Shown: positions 1 to 10,772 of the stretch, one piece after another | Numbering within the stretch: position 1 is the stretch's first letter | Layout of the letters: each line of letters starts with the position of its first letter | Assembly (NCBI RefSeq): GCF_000004195.4 | Contig: NC_030677.2 | Span: 62,130,222 to 62,194,221, forward strand | Source of the DNA: Xenopus tropicalis | Taxonomy: Eukaryota > Chordata > Amphibia > Anura > Pipidae | Reading direction: 5' to 3' | Length of the DNA: 64,000 nucleotides | Notes under the pieces: model-generated | Database searches by the model: none | What the model was told of the DNA's origin: nothing | The model's input: the letters and a program-made list of their open reading frames with translations, nothing else | Made by a program: the position numbers and the translations under genes

Positions 1-365
1 CAGAGATCACATGACCAGAAATAATGCAGCTCTAACTGTAACAGGAAGAAGTGTGGGAGCAAAAGGCAGAACTCTGCCCATTAATTGGCTGATGGGCCTA
101 GCATGTATGTGTGCCTTGGCTTGTTTGTGTGCACTGTGAATCCTATGATCCCAGGAGGAGGCCCTTAACGCTTAAAATGGCAATTTTCTATTTAGGATTA
201 CCCAATAGCACATACTACAGAAATGTATATATTTATGAAAATGGTTTATTTAGATAAAGCAGGGTTTTGCATATGAGTAAATGAGTTTATGAAATATATT
301 TTTATAGAGACCTAAATTGTTTGGGGGTATAGTCTCCTTTAAATCTGCCCATGTATGGCCACCTT
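1..365. other. Intergenic, nothing recognised
   Basis: AT-rich single-copy-looking sequence upstream of the first MITE. No open frame of convincing length or composition and no repeat structure was seen. Confidence 0.5.
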
Positions 366-367
366 TA

Positions 368-566
368 GGGTGAAGACACATGGTGCTACTAGTAGCAGCT
401 ACTTGTAGTGGCTACTAAAATGGACAATGCTGATCATTTACTGATAACAGTCTCAACATGTGTTTTAGCAGAGGCAATTCTCAATATTGTCTATGGCACA
501 TTATTTTTTGGCATTTAGTATCTGTGAAAAAGTAGCTGCTACTCGTAGCTCCATGTGTCTTCACCC
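368..566. mobile_element. MITE family A, copy 1 (Harbinger-like, TTA duplication)
   Basis: A 199-bp element whose ends form an inverted repeat: GGGTGAAGACACATGG on the left and its complement on the right. It is flanked by the 3-bp direct repeat TTA (365-367 and 567-569). A second inner inverted repeat, AGTAGCAGCTACTTGT, is also visible. Two more copies lie at 23.6 and 27.8 kb. A 3-bp TWA target duplication is typical of PIF/Harbinger transposons. The superfamily is inferred from this alone, because no transposase is encoded. Confidence 0.75.
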
Positions 567-645
567 TTAGAAGCATGGAAATATATTAACAGAGCCTTGG
601 GTGGGCTATGGGCCATGAGCATTTGCTTAATGAAAGAACAAGTAA

Positions 646-795
646 AGGTCCCCATACACGAGCCGATTGTAGCTGCCAATATTGGTCCCTTGGACCGATT
701 TGGCAGCTTATTGGCCCATGTAGGGGCAGAAATTACGGCCATACCCGACCGATATCTGGCCTGAAATTGGCCAGATATCACGTGTATGGGGACCT
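646..795. mobile_element. MITE family B, copy 1 (internally deleted, TAA duplication)
   Basis: A 150-bp palindromic element. The left end AGGTCCCCATACACG is mirrored at the right end, and it is flanked by TAA (643-645 and 796-798). Longer relatives of about 310 bp are at 31727-32036 and 49244-49562, so this copy is probably an internally deleted derivative. The 3-bp TWA duplication suggests Harbinger-type mobilisation. It encodes no protein. Confidence 0.75.
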
Positions 796-798
796 TAA

Positions 799-2162
799 GG
801 CAGGTCTGGTAAGCAGCTGTCTTCTTCTACATTGTTTCAGGAGTTAAAACCAGCAGTGCAGGGAGTATAAAAAGCCAAAGATTCTACAATTATACATACT
901 CATTACTTTTCAAAACACTGGAAAAGTTTAATTTATACGTACTGGAATGTTGCATAAAATGATATTGTCTTTTATTATGTCAGAAAACAGGTTTTAGGTG
1001 TTCATCCCCTTTAGCTTAGATTTCTGTACACTGATTTATCTTCACTAAATAAAAACAAAAAAATGCATTAGTAGAAAATGATGAATATATAGTATAACAA
1101 AGAGAAGAGTTGGCTTCCTGATGAGCCAAGGCAACATGTTTTCTTTATTGCCAGCCATTATACTGGGATGTTCCATTTGTAGGACCTATTACAGATGGTC
1201 CCCTTTGGATAAATCAAGCAAATGTGATTTCCATGTATTTGCTGATAATGATACTTGATGATTGCTTTAAAATCATTGAATGCCATTGTTCACAGTGACC
1301 TCCAGACTTTCTCCAGAAGCAGATGTTTAACAATGCCTTCACTCCCCCCTCCACCCAAATTCCTTTCATTTGGGAACAATACCAGACCCCTGCAAATGAA
1401 ATGGTATCTAGTAAAAATCACAGTTAATAGCACATTGACAGAAGGGGTTACTTCACAATCATACTAATGACAGTTAGAGAAGGGGCTGCACCTATATCAC
1501 AATATACAAAACTAAAGGAGGGTCCAAACTGATCTCCTTTCGCTTTACTAAAACTACAGCTCTCAAAAACTTTCAGTCAGCATTGACCTGTTGTGGAACG
1601 GTGCAAGTTGCGGTTTGGACTCCCCTGTTTCGGAACATGGTTGGGCCAGTTCCTAGTTCTGAGCCACTGCAAGTTGAGCGAGTGGGGGTGGGCTGCTATT
1701 AATTAGCTCCATTCATTCCCGGCTGTAGCTGCGGCACTGACCTGCACGGGTTCATTGTATGAATGCTAATGAGACAGGGCAGACGGCAGATGCTCGCGTG
1801 CCTTTACAATCCGATTCCCTCCAAGAAATTCCTCAAACAGAAACTTTGAGAGATGTTTTGGCACCCTGGAGATGGGGACAGTCCCAGCTCCCCTGCGTGC
1901 CACCTGCTTGATCCTTTGTTGGAGACAGAGCCCATTATCATGCGAGGGGTGTTGGCTGCCCATAGCGATGGCTTTATGGCACCATAACGCACGGGATGAA
2001 ACAAGGCAGCTACATATGATCCCATAAAAGGGAAAGGCTGGTTTGGAAATGACACCATAATAATGTATTATTCCCAGATGCCGGGGTGCCTGTGTCTTGG
2101 GTTGTGTTTGTACATGGCCTGCCCATTGCATATTTACAAGGGCTGACTCGTGTTAATGAGCT
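799..2162. other. Intergenic, no gene; CpG content rises from about 1550
   Basis: No credible coding frame. From about 1550 to 2160 the sequence becomes GC-richer with scattered CpG, unlike the flanking AT-rich DNA. The 121-codon minus-strand frame here lacks domain signals. The stretch could hold a distal regulatory element, but I see nothing decisive. Confidence 0.4.
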
Positions 2163-2600
2163 CTCTCTGCACACGCACATTTGTACATAACCTCTTCATT
2201 AGGGTGCGGGCATTCATGTGCCTTGGATAATAAGATTGCGCTGTGCGCTACACTAGCTAAACGCCTAGTCTTGTATCTGTGGCGCTGACTGCGCTCTCCT
2301 TCTACTGGTATCTGGCCATTCTACCTATCTAATCTATCTATCTAATCTATCTGTCATCTGTATATCTCTCTGCACACGCACATTTGTACATAACTTTTGT
2401 TATTAGGGTGCGGGCACTCATGTGCATTGGACTATGCGCTGTGCGCTACACTAGCTAAACGCCTATTTTCGTACCTGTGGTCTTAGAGCTGACTGTACCT
2501 TCCTTCTACTAGTTTTTAAGTATATTCTATCTAGCTATCGTCTATCTATCTATCATCTATCTATCTATCATCTATCTATCAACATCTGTCTATTATATTT
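2163..2600. repeat. Tandemly duplicated ~203-bp unit ending in TCTA microsatellite tracts
   Basis: Two copies of a unit of about 145 bp (2163-2307 and 2366-2512) align with an offset of 203 bp. They share GCACACGCACATTTGTACAT, then AGGGTGCGGGCA, then CTACACTAGCTAAACGCCTA. Each is followed by a degenerate TCTA/ATCT tract (about 2325-2360 and 2525-2590). The copies differ by several substitutions and small indels, so the duplication is not recent. The microsatellite tracts probably aided unequal exchange. Confidence 0.85.
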
Positions 2601-2914
2601 CTTAATCTATCTGTATCAAATGTATGTTATATATGCTAAAGTCCCACTGCGTCGCGCAAACTCTGCTGACAAGGGGCACTCTGCTCTAGATTAGCACAAA
2701 GCGCAAATGGTTCTACAGAGTAGCAAGTTAGTGCTGCCAGGTCACATGGTTGGGGCGCTAAGTCTCTGGCGCTGAGTGACCCCGATGCGCAGTGTCCCTA
2801 TCTGAGGGAGCAAGTGGCAGCCGGATGGGACGGGTTGGAGCCATTCACAGGCCTAACGAGCCTTACAAAGAGCCTCTCCATAAGCCCTCTCACTGCACGC
2901 GTAGCTCTCAAGCG

Positions 2915-3230
2915 ACAAAGCCTGTCATGTCAAAGGTGCCCTGAGCTGCGGGGGGCAATCAAGTCGGATTGTCTCTCTAGGGCTCCTGGAGAAGAGAGCG
3001 ATGGCCATAAGCCGCATTCTACAAAGTGTGTCATGTCAAAGGTGCACTGAGCCGCAGGGTGCAACCAACTGACTTACGCTCCCTAGGAAATGCCGAACAA
3101 TGGGGTTCCCACCCGGAGCTCCAACCTCCAAAGTCTGTCACATCAAAGGTGCTGTGACCTTCAGGGGACAATCGGCCGAGAGACCCTGGCTGGGAATTAG
3201 TTCTAAGGAAAGTAGTTATTACATTGATCC
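2915..3230. repeat. Three diverged tandem copies of a ~106-bp unit
   Basis: The motif caaaGyNTGTCAyrTCAAAGGTGC recurs at about 2915, 3021 and 3128. Each is followed by a similar GAGCTGCGG-to-GACCTTCAG stretch and then CAATC/CAACC. The spacing of 106-107 bp points to an old local triplication in GC-elevated sequence. A 78-codon frame over part of it is not supported as a gene. Confidence 0.65.
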
Positions 3231-3350
3231 GCCTTCCAAAATGCGCACTGCCTTATCTGATGCATTTGCTAATGCAACTAAATATCATCCTGCCATCGTG
3301 AGAACAAATAAAGAGCCCAACATTAACAATAAACTCCAGTGCTAATGGGC

Positions 3351-6300
3351 AACTGCATTAGGCGCTAGTTAGGGGAACATTGGCTGCACCTAATGCAATT
3401 TTCTCTAAGCAGCACAGTAATATATTAAAGCATCTACTTTTTGTGCTCTCTGGAGGTGATCTGAACTTAGCACCATTGCTTTGGAACAGATTGCTAAATT
3501 ACCTCGAAGAAGCATTGAATTCTGTCCTATCTCCTGCTTCTTAGATTCAAATCAATAATTTCTAAATGTGTTTGCCAGTTGCTGTAAGAAAAAAAAACAA
3601 AAACCTTTTCCAAGCGGGTATATATTAATTTACACACCATTTTAAATATTTTAGTATGTAGCACTGAAACTATTTCTCCCCATGAATTATTCATCCCACA
3701 CACACGGTTGAAAAGGCAATAACTGCTTCTATCCCTTTTTTACAAAAAAAAAACACCTTCACATTTGAAAAGGCTTTTAAACGAACCAATTTTTCCAATT
3801 ATTGTCTGAAAGAAAGTGCTGCAAAACTGTTTGGAGAAGTTTTTATCAAAAGCTTTTAGAAAATCTCACCGTGAACCAACTAAATTAGATTATCTTTCAA
3901 TCCTGTTCAGGCGATTTCGGACCGACCATTGATTTTCTCTCCTATTTTAACCTCTTTTGAAGTCTGGAAAGGGGTTCAGTAAAGCCTCAAGTGATATAAT
4001 TATTGGCTTGGGAATGTTAAAGTTTGCAGCCAGATGGCTTTGGGCAACTAAAATCCCTTTGGCTAATGTTCGATTTCCTAGATGGGGATCAACTGTGTGA
4101 CATGGGGAAAAATCTTGTAAAACCGAATTATTCATGCAGGGTGTCCATTGGAGTGACCCAGTGCTATATACATTCATTAGTGCCCATTGTATTCCGCACG
4201 ATTTGCCACACGGCGCTGCTTTCTGAAGGAGATGAACAATAGCAGATAAAAATGCTTTTGAATTCTTAGAAGGAGGAGGCACCATGCTGGGATCTTACTT
4301 GGCTCTTTATAAAAAAAGGAATTTTACTATGACTTTACTGAAAAATGCAGAGGGACTAGAGTGGGGGGATGAAAGAAGTAGAAAGACAGTAAAAGAACAG
4401 AGCAGTTATATTAAAATGTGGGTTATGGCAAAATATGTATATGCAGAAAGTGTGAAAACATGAGTAAAAGCAGCTATCCAGCTGGTGCTAGACTACGATT
4501 CCCATCATCCTTTGCAATCCCATACTGGTTTTATACCAGCTAGAAGTTATTAAAAGAAGTGAAACCTCCTATTCAGGAAACACACCATGTGACGCTGGGT
4601 GCCTTACATGTGCAGTGGCCATGCCTGTAGGACAGCCAACGTTTTCTATAAGGTCAACGTTTCGGCTTTCCTTTCCCAAGCCCAAAACCTTCATCATTGC
4701 TAAGGGATGCTGTTACCTTTTCCCAACAATGATGTGGCCTCCTGGGCCTAGCTGGGCGATTTGTAATTATAATGTATTCCTCTAATCGCTTGGCAAACTG
4801 TTGAAAAACGTTTGCCCCATGTATTTACCCCCCTTTTCCACAAAGACCTCTCACTCCAGTATCTGGAGGACTAATTCCTTTTGTAAGTAAATTCTGATTA
4901 TGACGAGGCCCCATTGTGTAATCAACATTAGAGGCAACACACTTCAAGTGGTCAACGTTTCTACTCTCTCCCGGTTACCACCTTCAGCTGTAACTGGTAA
5001 CTGGCTTAGGAACTGGGACACTCTGAATCAAGTGGTGCAGTGACTTTTGTACAAGTTACCAGTCTGCAGAACCATGCATCATGTGTGAGCTAACGTTTCG
5101 GTCCTGCTTATGACCGAAATGAAGCACAGAAGTTTGATTCCTTAAAACTGCACTAAATTGATTTCTGTGTTAATGAATTACATCCTACTTAAATGCGCCA
5201 GTTTACCAATCGATTTTGCTTATCTTGACTGTCTATGTGTCCTGGCGGATTGGGGTCAGTCAGTAGCAGGTAAATATTGCTCTGCCGAGGTTGAGAAGAT
5301 TCACTTTTTGTAAAATAAAGAAACAGAAAAGGTAATGTGTGACAGTACCACGCTGGGCTTTATTTAAGTTTGTTACATGATAACATTTCCAGGCAAAGCC
5401 TCCCACTGTGTGAATAAGCAACCGAGGGCTGAAATCTCATCTGCTATACTGCTGCTATCACATCCCCACTGCACTTTCCCATTTCTTTGGAAATAAAGCA
5501 CTTACCCGACGAACTGCCATCAGAGTCACTAGAAATGGAATAGCCTAATGGATGCTCACAATGAGCACATCCTGACATCGCAGGCAGGTAAATTAAAGGG
5601 GTGCTTATCCAGTGAAGCAAAAGGCACTTTTAGCTAACGTCTAGTCATTTGCCTGCAATTTGGCTTGCATTGATCAAGCGCAATTTAACAACATTACTTC
5701 CATCATTTCCTCCATACTGTAATTATGTTACCTTTGGCATACATCTGGGACATTTATTAAAATGCTGTATTGATATAAGTTTGAATAGCAACGAATGATG
5801 CGTAAGTGCATTTATTTATAGACACACCGAACATGCAGAGGGCCCTTAGATATTGCCTGATGCCAAGGTGCCCATATCCACTTCATATAAGCCATCAGTA
5901 CTAGGTACAATGGTCTCCCAGTTGCTTGGCATGGGAAGGAAGCACGATAATAACACAATTACCAGTCCTCCAGCATCTACATACGTGCCCCACAATTCTG
6001 ATGTCCTTGGGGAATGATATGCTATCATTTTGAGTTTGCACCTACAGAGGAAGCTGTCAGTCAGATAAATGATAAACACTGACCACAGATAATTCATGGA
6101 TTATGGCATTACACAGGTCTGGGGACTGGCACAATAAATCAGGGCTGTGAGTGTGAAATGCCCCATGATGAGAAGAGAAATCGACACTTTAATCCCTTAG
6201 GTGCTAGAGGTCACCCTATGGCACTGCATCTCTGACACACATGAGGTTGGGTTACCATAAGTGAAAACAAAGTCTGGATTATTTGAGATCTGCTCCATAC

Positions 6301-6959
6301 TCCAGGCTCCAAGTCAGGATGTCCAGAGAGGGGGACATAGAAAGGGAGGAGGGAATGGAAGAGTGAATCTGCTTTGGATTTAATGAAATCATAGTTCACT
6401 GTGGAATAAGTGTGGTTTTGTTTACTGCAATGTATTGATTTCACACCTCATTTTTCCTATTAGAGGATGTTGTGGCAGCTATATTTATCACTTGGTGGCT
6501 ATAGAGCTGGAGATGTCCAGCCTTCTGCCCTCCAGATGTGGTGTATTCAAGCGCCGGCACCCTTAGAGCTTCAGTCAGTAACAGCCTGAGGGGCTGCAGT
6601 TAGGGAACCCCAATGCACTTAGAGTACTGGAGAAGCACCCCCCCCCCCCATATGATGCTCCACAGTGGGTTACAGTGGGCTGCGGAGCTTGGATTGTACA
6701 GGACTGGGGAACAAAGGTGTGGGGTGATGGGAGCACTGTCAGTAAGTTCTGCAGTGCAGGGGTTACATTACATGCAATAACCGAGGCAGGGAACAGAAGA
6801 AAGGCTGCAGGGGCACATCAGCTATGAATTCCTAACTGCCTGCTCCTTATTATTTCTATATGGGGGAGGGCGTGATGAGGAAATGCCTGCAAACCATAAC
6901 TGGGGAGGGGGGGCAAGGTCCCGATTTCAAGTTTTTCTTCTGCAATTTGTAGCTTCTTT
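3351..6959. other. Upstream flank of pcdh18, unique sequence, no second gene
   Basis: No frame here looks like a protein and no transposon ends were recognised. The part at about 3700-4260 is repeat-free, with TAATTA-like and ATTATTCATGCA-type words. The part at about 4640-5150 carries three AACGTTT words (4652, 4954 and about 5090). A run of C lies at about 6640-6650. Distal promoter or enhancer content is plausible from position, but it is not demonstrated. Confidence 0.4.
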
Positions 6960-7108
6960 GTTATGGCACGTTCTGAAAAAAAAGAAAAAGAGAAAAAAAG
7001 TGAATGCGGTGGGAGGAGCTGCCATGTCTCTAGTCTCCCCCAGCACTTGAGTGACTTCACTGTCCTTTGATTTGGAGCAGAGCTGATTGGCTGCCAGCGC
7101 TGGAACAC

Positions 7109-7267
7109 ATGCAGAGCCCCCAGCTTTGTCTGAGTTTGAGTGAAGTTGTCCAGATTTTAGGCTGGAGTCAGCAATCGGGGGTGTTTAGTCTGCTGCAGAG
7201 CAGCGAGAGGGGAGAGGAAAGACTGCGGATTCAGCAAGACCCCTGCAATCCATGGATACAAACGTGA
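7109..7267 (+). promoter_or_regulatory. Upstream ORF 1 (52 codons) in the presumed pcdh18 leader
   Basis: ATG at 7109 opens a 52-codon frame ending with TGA at 7265-7267, upstream of and not overlapping the main start at 7526. It is in the transcript only if initiation is upstream of 7109. The product is not recognised. If translated it would reduce initiation at the main start. Confidence 0.35.
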
Positions 7268-7284
7268 ATAAACTCCTAATGTGA
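7252..7284 (+). promoter_or_regulatory. Upstream ORF 2 (10 codons)
   Basis: ATGG at 7252, with G at +4 but a weak -3 base, opens a 10-codon frame that stops at 7282-7284. It overlaps the end of upstream ORF 1 in another frame. It is likely to be inside the leader, since the main ATG is about 240 bp downstream. Confidence 0.4.
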
Positions 7285-7457
7285 CTCGTCCGTGTGCGCT
7301 CTGAGCTAATGGGATTTACTGCGCTGCGCTGGCTCCTCGTATCCTGCTCCAATTTGCCGCCTACTGAGAAACTTTTCTCACTCCATCGCTGAATATTGGA
7401 CCGGTAGCATTGAGAAAAGAGAAAGGCACGATTTTATTCTGCATTCCCCAGTATCAA

Positions 7458-7508
7458 ATGCGGGCTGTGCTGGGGCTGCCTAGAGAAGTTGTGGGAGCTG
7501 CGCTTTAA
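7458..7508 (+). promoter_or_regulatory. Upstream ORF 3 (16 codons), 17 nt before the pcdh18 start
   Basis: ATG at 7458 in a weak context (C at -3) opens a 16-codon frame ending with TAA at 7506-7508. Only 17 nt separate this stop from the pcdh18 ATG. Ribosomes translating it would therefore have little room to reinitiate, while leaky scanning past its weak start would favour the main frame. Confidence 0.45.
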
Positions 7509-7525
7509 TTCTCTGTAGGGGGGAG

Positions 7526-10027
7526 ATGGATCGCTGCTGCAAGTCAATGGGCTGCTGGGGGAGCGGTACCAGGAACCTTGCCTTGGTGTTTGCCCTGGTT
7601 CTGTCGCTGTGTTTGCTCGGAACCTGCAAGAATTTAAAATACCGGATCTACGAGGAGCAGATGATCGGCACCGTGGTGGCCAGGCTCTCCGAGGATGTGG
7701 CTGATGTGCTGTCCAAGTTGCCGAACCCTTCCTCTGTTCGGTTCCGAGCCATGCAGAGAGGCAGCTCCCCTCTGCTCACCGTGAGGGAGGATAATGGGGA
7801 GATCAGCATTGGGGCCAAGATCGACCGGGAACAACTGTGCCAGAAGAACTCGAACTGCTCCATAGAGTTTGATGTGATCACCCTCCCGACGCAGCACCTC
7901 CAGCTCTTCCATATCGAGGTGCAAGTCCTGGACATTAACGACAACGCACCCCAGTTCTCCAGGGCTCTCATTCCCATTGAGATCTCGGAGAGCGCAGCTG
8001 TGGGGACCCGCATCCCCCTGGACAGCGCCTTTGACCCCGATGTGGGGGACAATTCCCTTTTTACCTATTCACTGTCCCCCAACGCCTACTTTAGCATTGA
8101 GGTAAAGACCAGGACAGATGGAGCCAAGTACGCCGAGCTGGTGGTGATCAGGGAGTTGGACAGGGAGCTGCAGTCCAGCTATGAGCTCCAGCTGACAGCC
8201 TATGATAACGGGGTGCCCCAAAGGTACGGCTCCTCACTCCTCAAAATCAGCATTTCCGACTCCAATGATAATAGCCCAGTGTTTGAGAAGCAGTCCTATG
8301 TTGTTCAGTTACCGGAGAATTCACCCTTGGGAACCCTACTCATAGACCTCAATGCCACCGACCCAGATGAGGGCGCTAATGGGAAGGTGGTCTATTCTTT
8401 CAGCAGCCACGTGTCCCCCAAAATCACAGAAACTTTCAAGATAGACCCCGAAAGCGGCCAACTCACCCTTATAAAGCCAGTGGACTATGAAACGACCAAA
8501 TCGTACGAAATCGATGTGCAGGCCCAGGACATGGGTCCCAACTCTATCCCAGCTCACTGTAAAATTATCATTAATGTAGTTGATGTGAATGATAACAAAC
8601 CCGAAATAAATATTAATCTGATGTCCACTGGCAAGGAGATTGCCTACATCTCGGAGGGTGCGCCCCTGGACACCTTTGTGGCCTTGGTTAGGGTGCAAGA
8701 CAAAGATTCAGGACTTAATGGAGAAATAGTGGTCAGGCTTCATGGCCACGGGCAGTTTAAGCTACAAAAGACTTACGAAAACAATTATTTGATTTTAACC
8801 AATTCAACCCTGGATCGAGAAAAGAGGTCTGAATACAGCCTGACAGTCATAGCAGAGGACAGGGGGGTCCCAAGCCTTTCTACTGTGAAGCACTTTGCTG
8901 TGCAAATCATTGATGAAAATGATAACCCACCCCGCTTTCCAACAAACAGATATGAAATTGTCATTGTGGAGAACAACTCTCCTGGGGCCCACATTACCTC
9001 AGTTAGGGCCACAGATCCAGATCAAGCAGAAAATGGACAAGTAACCTACACCATACTGGAAAGCTCTATTCAGAGTAGTTCAATTACAACTTATGTAACT
9101 ATTGATCCATCTAATGGGGCCTTATATGCCCTTAGAGCCTTTGACCACGAAGAAGTAAACCAAATAATGTTTGTTGTGCAGGCAAGGGATGGTGGTGTCC
9201 CCCAACTTACTACAAATGCCACTGTGATCCTTACTGTTGTGGATGAAAATGACAATGCCCCAGTGATTGTAGTCCCTGTCCTGCACAACAACACAGCCGA
9301 AATTACAATCCCCAAAGATGCAGAAATTGGCTATTTAGTTACCACCATTAAGGCCACAGATAGGGACTCAGGAATGAACTCAGAACTGGACTGCTCTATT
9401 TCAGCAGGCAATGAGCACAATATCTTTATTATGGACCCCAGATCTTGTGAGATCTACACCAACATGAGTATGGACATTTTCCCAAATCAGTTATTGGATC
9501 TTCACATTACAGTGCAGGACAGGGGAAACCCACCCAGAACAACCAAAGCACACCTTAGATTCAACATCTTGGACCTGATAGAGATCACTGAAGGAACTCC
9601 GGAACCCTACACAAAACAAAGCTCAATGGATGTGTCCATGATTATCATTATCTCACTGGGGGCTATATGTGCTGTGCTTTTGGTCATCATGGTAGTCTTT
9701 GCGACTAGATGCAACCGTGAAAAGAAGGACAACAGATCTTACAACTGCAGGGTGGCAGAGTCAACTTATCAGAACCATCCCAAAAGACCATCCAGGCAGA
9801 TCCACAAAGGGGACATTGCTTTAGTACCCACTCTGAATGGTACACTGCCTATCAGATCCCATCACAGGTCCTCTCCTTCACCATCTCCATCTCTAGAACG
9901 TGGGCAGATGAGTAGCAGGCAAAGCCAACACAGTCGCCAGTCACTGAGCAGCTTAATGACCATATCTTCTAATCACGTACCAGAAAACTTCTCCCTGGAG
10001 TTAACTCATGCCACCCCAGCTGTGGAG
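7526..10027 (+). CDS. pcdh18: Protocadherin-18, exon 1: signal peptide, six cadherin repeats, TM, proximal tail
   Basis: Encodes residues 1-834 of a calcium-dependent homophilic adhesion receptor of the plasma membrane, delta-2 protocadherin group. A hydrophobic signal peptide spans about residues 17-34. Cadherin repeats EC1-EC6 run from about 35 to 695. Linker signatures are DINDNAP (near 136), DSNDNSP (245), DVNDNKP (353), DENDNPP (463) and DENDNAP (573). EC1 has the protocadherin Cys-X5-Cys loop (C105, C111), with an N-glycosylation site at N110. Other sequons are at about N276, N426, N564, N588 and N646. The membrane helix is about 703-727, followed by basic CNREKK and the CM1-like block YNCRVAES. 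The start was chosen because the ATG has purine at -3 and G at +4 and directly precedes the signal peptide. The donor GAG|GTAAGT is at 10027/10028. The family is recognised from overall similarity to human PCDH18, for example the mature N-terminus KNLKYRIYEEQ. Confidence 0.97.
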
Positions 10028-10177
10028 GTAAGTCATTTCTTCTCTGTTCTCTGTGATGCAGTTTGTGCCAAACTCCACAGAATATGCTCTGTAAATATTT
10101 CTGTTTGTCAAGTGTTTAAATACGAAGGCAGTCAGACAGGAGATAAATATTTGCACATTTGTCCTATTTGCTTATAA
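10028..10177 (+). other. pcdh18: Open read-through of intron 1 (possible short isoform tail)
   Basis: If the exon 1 donor is not used, the frame stays open for 49 further codons and stops at 10175-10177. It would add a Cys-rich tail with six cysteines and end the protein at 883 residues, without exons 2-4 and their conserved motifs. Short isoforms made by exon 1 extension are known for some delta protocadherins. Whether this one is used cannot be told from sequence. Confidence 0.3.
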
Positions 10178-10420
10178 CTCATCTTATTAGCAGTGGTATG
10201 ATTTCATTTTGTATGAATATGTCCTCAACCCTTGTGTTAAAGTTATAATAGCACTTTAATGCTTGTTTGCTGCTACCCAGGCCCCTTCAGTTCCCAGTCT
10301 CACTGCAGTGTGCAGACCGACTCAGTACTCATCATCAACATTATTTCAACTGTTCACTGACTGTTATGTTTTACCCTAGTTGAATTGACATTGCTTTACA
10401 CTGTTTATTTCTACTGGCAG

Positions 10421-10506
10421 GTATCCCAGCTACTTTCCATGCTTCACCAAGGCCAGTATCAGCCAAGGCCAAGCTTTCGAGGAAACAAATATTCCAGGAG
10501 TTACAG
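10421..10506 (+). CDS. pcdh18: Protocadherin-18, exon 2 (cytoplasmic)
   Basis: An 86-nt exon encoding residues 835-862 and two bases of the Arg863 codon. Acceptor is CTGGCAG|GT and donor is TTACAG|GTGAGA. The peptide [18 protein letters not shown] continues the frame from exon 1 (phase 0) and matches the human PCDH18 tail as I recall it. No catalytic domain is present; this is part of the cytoplasmic scaffold-binding tail. Confidence 0.95.
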
Positions 10507-10605
10507 GTGAGAAATTTAATAGGCTCATCAATCTCTGTGATTGTGTCTCGGTATAATTTATAGTCCGACATTAAAGTCACGCCTGTACTTTTTTATGATC
10601 TGCAG

Positions 10606-10772
10606 ATATGCCCTTCAGGACATGGATAAATTTAGCCTGAAAGACAGTGGTCGTGGAGATAGTGAAGCTGGAGACAGCGATTACGATTTGGGCAGAGATT
10701 CCCCTATTGACCGACTTCTGGGAGAAGGATTTAGTGAACTCTTTTTAATGGATGGACACAGAATGCCTCCAG
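10606..10772 (+). CDS. pcdh18: Protocadherin-18, exon 3 with CM2 motif (cytoplasmic)
   Basis: A 167-nt exon completing Arg863, encoding residues 864-918 and giving one base to Ala919. Acceptor is CTGCAG|AT and donor is CTCCAG|GTAAAT. It contains the acidic CM2-type segment SLKDSGRGDSEAGDSD, which is shared by delta-2 protocadherins. The RGD there is intracellular and so is not an integrin ligand. Failure to splice here would add a few residues and stop by 10795. Confidence 0.95.

Larger units (their letters stand above)
6960..7525 (+). promoter_or_regulatory. pcdh18: Probable pcdh18 core promoter and 5' UTR
   Basis: This is the sequence immediately upstream of the pcdh18 start codon. It is locally CpG-containing and has an inverted CCAAT box (GATTGG at 7085-7090), a CTTTGAT word at about 7066 that fits the TCF/LEF consensus, and a purine/GC-rich stretch at about 7003-7018. 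No TATA box is evident. Transcription probably starts somewhere between 7020 and 7250, but the sequence alone does not fix the site. Several ATGs lie in the presumed leader. Confidence 0.55.

Noticed and set aside
1766..2131. 121-codon minus-strand frame
   Set aside because: It lies in GC-richer DNA where long frames arise by chance, with no motif resemblance.
3947..4285. 112-codon minus-strand frame upstream of pcdh18
   Set aside because: No domain or codon signal. The region looks like non-coding unique sequence.
4640..5130. Three AACGTTT words that might be a repeated regulatory module
   Set aside because: Only the short core is shared; flanks do not align, so no repeat or module is supported.
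7634..8052. Minus-strand frames over pcdh18 exon 1
   Set aside because: They are antisense shadows of a long coding exon.
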